Origin: Herminiimonas sp.
GTDB lineage: Bacteria > Pseudomonadota > Gammaproteobacteria > Burkholderiales > Burkholderiaceae
Reading direction: 5' to 3'
NCBI GenBank assembly: GCA_014377155.1
Contig: JACMQD010000208.1
Coordinates: 1-27,169, forward strand
Length of the DNA stretch: 27,169 nt
Made by a program: the position numbers and the translations under genes. Under the pieces are notes generated by a model. That model had not been told where the DNA came from. It searched no databases and saw nothing but the letters and a program-made list of their open reading frames with translations. Below, piece after piece: positions 22,666-27,169 of the stretch. Within the stretch, counting starts at the first letter, position 1; each line of letters starts with the position of its first letter.

Positions 22666-25600
22666 GTGATTATTGCGCCCATTCCGGATTCCGAAGACGC
22701 CCGCTTGCGCGCATTGCGCCAACTCGAAATTCTCGACACCGAGGCCGAAGTACAGTTCGATGCGCTTGTACAGGCTGCGTCGCTGGTGTGCGGGGTGCCC
22801 ATTTCACTCGTTAGCTTGATCGATTCAGACCGCCAATGGTTCAAGGCCAATATCGGGCTGGAACAGACGCATGAGACGTCGCGTCACATCGCATTCTGTT
22901 CACATGCGATTTTGCAGGATGGCCTCTTCGAGGTGCCCGATGCATTGGCCGACGAACGTTTTCAGGACAATCCATTGGTTACTGACAACCCGCATATTCG
23001 GTTTTATGCCGGTGTTCCGCTGGTTTCGGCCGGCGGCGCACGCGTCGGAACCCTTTGCGTCATCGATCGAGAACCGCGCATACTCAATCCGCAGCAGAAG
23101 CAGATCCTGGCGCATTTGGCCAAGGCCGCAAGTCACGTTCTGGAGATCCGCCGCATAGCGCGCAATGCCGAGCACAGTGCGGCACAGTTTCGGGCATTGA
23201 GCGAAGCCTCGCCCATGGGTATCTATGCGACCGATATCCATGGTGCCTGCACCTATACGAATACCGTCTGGCAGTCGATTTTCGGCATGACCGAGGCGCA
23301 GAGCCTCGGCTCCGGCTGGACCTCTACTCTGCATCCGGAGGATGCGTCGAACGTCTTTGCGCAATGGAAAACCTGTGCCGAGTCGGGTGAAGAGTTTGAC
23401 ATGGAATTCCGCATACGTCAGCCCGGTGGGTCATTACGTGTTGTGCATAGCACCGCACGTCAAATTCTCGATATGCACGGTCTGCGTACTGGATTTGTAG
23501 GCACGGTTGAAGACGTGACGCAAAAGTCCGAGGCAAAGCATGTCAATCAGTCGCTGCTTGCGATGATCAAAAAGCACTTTATCGTGTCGATATCCGATCT
23601 CTCGGGCCGAATTACTGAAGTCAACGATGCGTTTTGTAATATCAGTGGCTACACGCGCACCGAGTTGTTAGGCACAGACCATGGCATAGTTAATTCCGGC
23701 GCTCACCCACGGCCTTTTTTCGCAGAGATGTGGAAAAAATTGCAGCATGGCGAATCGTGGCAGGGAGAGATATGCAATCGCAAAAGCGCCGGCGGGCGCT
23801 ACTGGCAGGACAGCATCGTGGCCCCGCTCCGAGGTGCCGATGGCACAATCATGCAATACGTCTCGGTAAGTCGCGATATTTCGCAACGCAAGCGTGTCGA
23901 TGATGAGCTTCGTAAAAGCCAGCTTTTTCTCGATCGCACCGGCCGTATGGCTGGCGTGGGTGGTTGGGAGGTAGACCTTCGTACCAAGGCGGTGTATTGG
24001 TCCGACGAGACGTGTCGGATTCAGGGCGTAGAACCTGGCTATGCGCCTACTCTGGATGAGGCCATCCAGTTCTATGCGCCGGACTCACGGCCCATCATCC
24101 AGAACGCAGTGAATAACGCCATTGCGACGGGTAATGGGTGGGATCTCGAGCTGGAACTGGTGCGCAAGGACGGCGTTTTCGTCTGGGTGCGCGCCGTGGG
24201 CTCAGTAGAGTTCGAGTACGGACAACCCATCCGGCTGCTCGGCGCATTTCAGGACATCACCGAGGCCGTCAAGACCCGCTTGCTTATTGCCAGTATCAAT
24301 GACCGTATGCAACTGGCGACGACTGCCGGCGGCGTGGGCGTCTGGGAATACGATGTAGTCGGACAAACCTTGATCTGGGACGAGTTGATGTACCGACTGT
24401 TCGGTCTTGAACCGGATGGCACGACTGGCGCTTACACTTTGTGGGCGCGTCACTTGCACCCTGATGACCGGCAAACGGCTGAAGCGGCATTTCAAAATGC
24501 AATTGCGAGCGAGCACGAATTTGGGTTGGAGTTTCGCATTGTCTGGTCCGACAAGAGCGTGCACACCATTAAAGCGCTTGGCATGGTAGAGCGCAATGCT
24601 GAAGGCGCAGCCCAACGGATTGTCGGTGTTAATTGGGATGTCAGCCATGAGCGCGAAACCGAAGCCGCGCTGGCGCAGCAAAACGAATTGTTGCGTGTGA
24701 CGATGCAGTCCATCGGCGACTCGGTCATTACTACCGATGCGCAAGGTCAAGTCACATGGCTCAATCCGGTCGCCGAGAGGATGACCGGGTGGACCACGCC
24801 GGAGGCACAAGGGCGTCCGTTGGGCCAGGTTTTTCATATCGTCAATGAGCAGACACGTTTGCCCGCCGACAACCCGGTCGCGACCTGCCTGAAGCTAGGT
24901 AAAGTCGCAGGATTGGCGAACCATACCCTGCTGATCTCGCGCGATGGCACGGAATTCGGTATCGAAGATTCCGCTGCCCCGATTCGCGATGCGAGGGGCA
25001 TGGTATTGGGCAGCGTGCTGGTGTTTCATGACGTGACCGAGCAGCGCCGTATCTCTGGCGAAATGAGCTACCGCGCCACCCATGATGAGCTGACTGGCCT
25101 GGTCAATCGAGCAGAGTTCGAGTCCTGTTTGCATCGCCTTTTGCAAAAGTCCCATGACGACGAATCCGTTCACGCCGTTTTATATATCGATCTGGACCAG
25201 TTCAAGATCGTCAACGACGCCTGCGGGCATACGGCAGGTGATCTTTTGCTTCAGCAGGTAAGTCGTTTGATGGGGGACGTCGTTCGCACACGTGACACGC
25301 TGGCGCGCTTGGGCGGCGACGAGTTCGGGGTCATCCTGGACCACTGCAGCGGCGAACAGGCGCAGCGCGTTGCGCAAAAAATCTGTGACCGGATGGAAGA
25401 GTTCAGGTTTCAGCATGACGGTAGGCGTTTTCGCGTTGGCACCAGCATCGGACTGGTCGCCATGAACAGCGGCTTTGCCAATACGGCTGCAGTCATGCAA
25501 GCTGCCGACACTTGCTGCTACGCAGCCAAAGAAGCCGGCCGCAACCGTGTGCATACCTGGATCGATAACGACCAGGCCATGCGAAAACGCCATGGCGAAA

Positions 25601-26364
25601 TGCAGTGGACGACGCGTATCGAGCATGCGCTGGACGAAGACCGGTTTGTCTTGTACGCGCAGCGACTGCAGTCGCTTGAGTGCGGTGTGGACGGCGTGCA
25701 TGCCGAAGTGTTACTGCGTATGCTCGACACTGACGGATCCATCATTTCCCCAGCGGCGTTTTTGCCGGCGGCGGAACGATTTCATCTTGCATCTCGTATA
25801 GATCGCTGGGTTTTACGAAACGCGATCAGCTGGCTTGAGGCATCGGGTGAGGATTCCCCGATCCAGCTCTTATGCATCAATCTGTCCGGCCAAAGTGTAG
25901 GCGACCGGGCCTTTCACCGCCATGTCATGGAGAGCCTTTCGACCCTGCCCGCCAAGCTGTGCGAGCGGCTGTGCTTCGAGATCACTGAAACGGCTGCGGT
26001 CACTAACCTGGTCGACGCGGCTTTGTTCGTCGATCAAGTTCGTGCACTGGGAATCAGCATCGCGCTCGACGACTTCGGCGCAGGCGCGTCGTCTTTCGGG
26101 TATCTCAAGCGGCTCCGCGTGGACTATCTTAAAATCGACGGCCAGTTCATCAAGGACTTGCTCGATGATCCTCTGGATGATGTGGCTGTTCGATGCTTCG
26201 TGGATGTGGCCAAGGTCATGGGTATCCAGACAGTGGCCGAATACGTGGACAAAGCGCCGGTTTTGGAGCGCGTCAAGGAGCTCGGTATTACCTATGCCCA
26301 GGGATTTTTCCTTCACAAGCCAGAACCTATCGAGCGCTTGCTGGAGATGCCACAGATAAGGTAG
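22666..26364 (+). CDS. GAF-PAS(x5)-GGDEF-EAL cyclic-di-GMP turnover protein
   Basis: A 1232-residue soluble protein. Domains: GAF (about 14-165, with FCSHAILQDGLFEV and RFYAGVPL); five PAS/PAC repeats (about 173-290, 297-410, 418-535, 547-660 and 672-795); GGDEF (about 797-965); EAL (about 980-1228). The GGDEF site RLGGDEF (883-887) is intact, and an RxxD I-site (874-877) lies five residues before it, so diguanylate cyclase with product inhibition is plausible. The EAL motif reads EVL, but Glu1014, Asn1072, Glu1105, Asp1135/Asp1136, Lys1156, Glu1192 and Gln1212 are all kept, so phosphodiesterase activity is also plausible. The start is GTG 22666 with AAAGGA six bases upstream. The many PAS domains suggest redox, oxygen or ligand sensing; cofactors are not clear from sequence. 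Confidence 0.95.
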   Translation: MIIAPIPDSEDARLRALRQLEILDTEAEVQFDALVQAASLVCGVPISLVSLIDSDRQWFKANIGLEQTHETSRHIAFCSHAILQDGLFEVPDALADERFQDNPLVTDNPHIRFYAGVPLVSAGGARVGTLCVIDREPRILNPQQKQILAHLAKAASHVLEIRRIARNAEHSAAQFRALSEASPMGIYATDIHGACTYTNTVWQSIFGMTEAQSLGSGWTSTLHPEDASNVFAQWKTCAESGEEFDMEFRIRQPGGSLRVVHSTARQILDMHGLRTGFVGTVEDVTQKSEAKHVNQSLLAMIKKHFIVSISDLSGRITEVNDAFCNISGYTRTELLGTDHGIVNSGAHPRPFFAEMWKKLQHGESWQGEICNRKSAGGRYWQDSIVAPLRGADGTIMQYVSVSRDISQRKRVDDELRKSQLFLDRTGRMAGVGGWEVDLRTKAVYWSDETCRIQGVEPGYAPTLDEAIQFYAPDSRPIIQNAVNNAIATGNGWDLELELVRKDGVFVWVRAVGSVEFEYGQPIRLLGAFQDITEAVKTRLLIASINDRMQLATTAGGVGVWEYDVVGQTLIWDELMYRLFGLEPDGTTGAYTLWARHLHPDDRQTAEAAFQNAIASEHEFGLEFRIVWSDKSVHTIKALGMVERNAEGAAQRIVGVNWDVSHERETEAALAQQNELLRVTMQSIGDSVITTDAQGQVTWLNPVAERMTGWTTPEAQGRPLGQVFHIVNEQTRLPADNPVATCLKLGKVAGLANHTLLISRDGTEFGIEDSAAPIRDARGMVLGSVLVFHDVTEQRRISGEMSYRATHDELTGLVNRAEFESCLHRLLQKSHDDESVHAVLYIDLDQFKIVNDACGHTAGDLLLQQVSRLMGDVVRTRDTLARLGGDEFGVILDHCSGEQAQRVAQKICDRMEEFRFQHDGRRFRVGTSIGLVAMNSGFANTAAVMQAADTCCYAAKEAGRNRVHTWIDNDQAMRKRHGEMQWTTRIEHALDEDRFVLYAQRLQSLECGVDGVHAEVLLRMLDTDGSIISPAAFLPAAERFHLASRIDRWVLRNAISWLEASGEDSPIQLLCINLSGQSVGDRAFHRHVMESLSTLPAKLCERLCFEITETAAVTNLVDAALFVDQVRALGISIALDDFGAGASSFGYLKRLRVDYLKIDGQFIKDLLDDPLDDVAVRCFVDVAKVMGIQTVAEYVDKAPVLERVKELGITYAQGFFLHKPEPIERLLEMPQIR

Positions 26365-26378
26365 GCATGAAATCAAAA

Positions 26379-26452
26379 TTAGTGCCGAGCCCCTCGCCGT
26401 CGCTCGCCGCGAACAGCGTTCCGCCGTGAAGTTCAACTAGATGCCGCCCAAT
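26379..26452 (-). pseudogene. Remnant of a histidine kinase ATPase domain (C-terminal end)
   Basis: Minus-strand bases encode IGRHLVELHGGTLFAASDG followed by EGLGTNFDF, the standard final part of a HisKA/HATPase kinase (usually ARHLVELHGG...S.GEG.G..F...P). Only about 25-30 codons remain, with no start, and the frame then runs into the antisense of the cyclic-di-GMP gene. It is joined directly to the transposase remnant at 26452/26453. Confidence 0.65.
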
Positions 26453-26543
26453 GTCCTCACCAGTCAGGTCTTTGCGCTTTTTAGTCGGCCAGTAGCGCCT
26501 CAGTTAAGTCGGCTGGCAGGGATTTCTTCTCTACGGTCATCAT
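26453..26543 (-). pseudogene. 5' remnant of an IS256-family transposase gene, frameshifted
   Basis: On the minus strand an ATG at 26541-26543 with ribosome binding site CGAGGAGC starts MMTVEKKSLPADLTEALLAD, then a TAA (26481-26483). One base dropped restores the family sequence: ADY, KKRKDLTGED, like the N-terminus LLADYKKPEDLxGEDG of IS256-type (mutator) transposases. After GED the sequence changes to kinase remnant. The GGTCATTTTGAAGGAA upstream (about 26565-26582) would be near the element's left end; I cannot fix the inverted repeat. Confidence 0.65.
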
Positions 26544-26719
26544 TGCTCCTCGCAATATCGCGGTTTCCTTCAAAATGACCGTTCATACAAATTTCTTACC
26601 TCTCTCCCTGCCCTCGGACGACCTCGGTCCTTCAGCCTCCCACGGTCTGCAAATCATCGTACGATATGTCGCGAGTGACTTTCTCAGCGTCGGTTTATAC
26701 CAAAAATGGTGGACGAACG
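26544..26719. other. Region between transposase remnant and DUF2520 gene
   Basis: No gene is supported. It probably contains the left end of the IS256-type remnant and the 3' flank of the DUF2520 gene. No terminator is obvious. Confidence 0.35.
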
Positions 26720-27169
26720 TCACGACACCTTTGGTCGGCTGCGCGCTGCCAGGCTTGCCGTCAAGTCGGCCATCAGGTCATACATCGCACCATCGCGCGC
26801 ATCCCATGCGTGGACTGCCTTCGACTGCAACTCGACGGTTTTCAGGTCGCCGCGAGCAACCGGTCCGGTCAGCGCTTTACCAGGGCCGATGCGCAAGACG
26901 TTTTCCAGGGTTTCACGCACTAGCGGCGCCATCAATTTGAGTGCCACATCGTCGGCGACCCCGGCTTTGACGTAAGCCTGCTGGGCAACATCGAGAAGCG
27001 TGACCAGGTAGTTCGAGGCCATTACTGCAGCAGCGTGGTAGAGAACTTTGGCAGCACCGTCGATCACTACCCATTCAGCGCCAATGTCCGCAAACGCCTG
27101 CCGCATTTTTGCCAGCGCAGGCGCGTTGCCTTCGACGCCGCAATACGTCCCGGCAAAGTGCTCGACGAC
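26720..27169 (-). CDS. DUF2520 / ProC-like NADP oxidoreductase, C-terminal part (5' end outside window)
   Basis: The frame is open from the window edge to the TGA at 26720-26722: 149 codons of the C-terminal part. It begins FAGTYCGVEGNAPAL, then YHAAAVMASNYLVTLLDVAQQAYVKAG, LMAPLVRETLENVL and GPGKALTGPVARGDLKTVE. These are the usual DUF2520 motifs, the helical domain that follows an N-terminal Rossmann domain (off the window) in proteins related to pyrroline-5-carboxylate reductase and ketopantoate reductase. The reaction is not established for this family. An ATG at 27104-27106 is internal and not the start. Confidence 0.85.
   Translation of the reverse strand, partial: VVEHFAGTYCGVEGNAPALAKMRQAFADIGAEWVVIDGAAKVLYHAAAVMASNYLVTLLDVAQQAYVKAGVADDVALKLMAPLVRETLENVLRIGPGKALTGPVARGDLKTVELQSKAVHAWDARDGAMYDLMADLTASLAARSRPKVS

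Noticed and set aside
25870..26436. 188-codon minus-strand frame antisense to the EAL domain
   Set aside because: It is the mirror of a strongly supported coding region, has no family signature and is in a different frame from the kinase remnant.

Overview
The window looks like chromosomal DNA of a betaproteobacterium, probably Burkholderiales and perhaps Oxalobacteraceae (Herminiimonas, Collimonas or Glaciimonas type). This is inferred from the gene set: minCDE, an OmpR/EnvZ pair, AhpC/AhpF under an OxyR-type site, and a non-phosphorylative sugar acid operon. Base composition is moderate in GC. No rRNA, tRNA or CRISPR array was seen.

Layout, left to right. (1) 1-2031: the 3' end of a ChaN-like haem-binding lipoprotein gene, convergent with a Fic-domain gene that carries its own inhibitory motif. 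(2) 2189-4515: a peroxide-defence unit, ahpC then ahpF on the minus strand. A terminator hairpin lies between the genes and a near-perfect OxyR box lies upstream of ahpC. (3) 4721-8978, minus strand: a secreted DUF4399 protein, then a two-gene signalling unit in which a KaiC-like double ATPase overlaps a downstream PAS hybrid histidine kinase. (4) 9326-10490: two very small plus-strand genes (55 and 56 codons) and a metallo-beta-lactamase-fold phosphodiesterase-like protein. (5) 11055-15147, minus strand: a tight four-gene operon (IlvD/Edd dehydratase, SMP-30 lactonase, KDPG-type aldolase, sugar SDR dehydrogenase) that would oxidise an aldose to a 2-keto-3-deoxy acid and cleave it; no kinase or transporter is present. 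(6) 15467-17631: a candidate short transcript with a 28-codon ORF and a GC-rich hairpin, then minC-minD-minE and a strong terminator. (7) 17693-21109, minus strand: a YqhD-type aldehyde reductase and the ompR-envZ two-component pair. (8) 21272-22239: a small secreted disordered protein and a RimJ/RimL-like acetyltransferase. (9) 22666-26364: a large GAF-PAS(x5)-GGDEF-EAL cyclic-di-GMP protein. (10) 26365-27169: debris of an IS256-type transposase gene joined to the tail of a histidine kinase gene, then the 3' part of a DUF2520/ProC-like gene cut by the window edge.

Most genes are housekeeping or signalling genes of known families. The less ordinary parts are the KaiC-like/hybrid-kinase unit with its small divergent neighbours, the candidate leader or small RNA upstream of minC, the kinase-free sugar acid operon, the paired hairpin and palindrome between envZ and the aldehyde reductase, and the composite transposase/kinase scar. 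I did not find a clearly new multi-gene system; the KaiC-like region is the best candidate for closer study.
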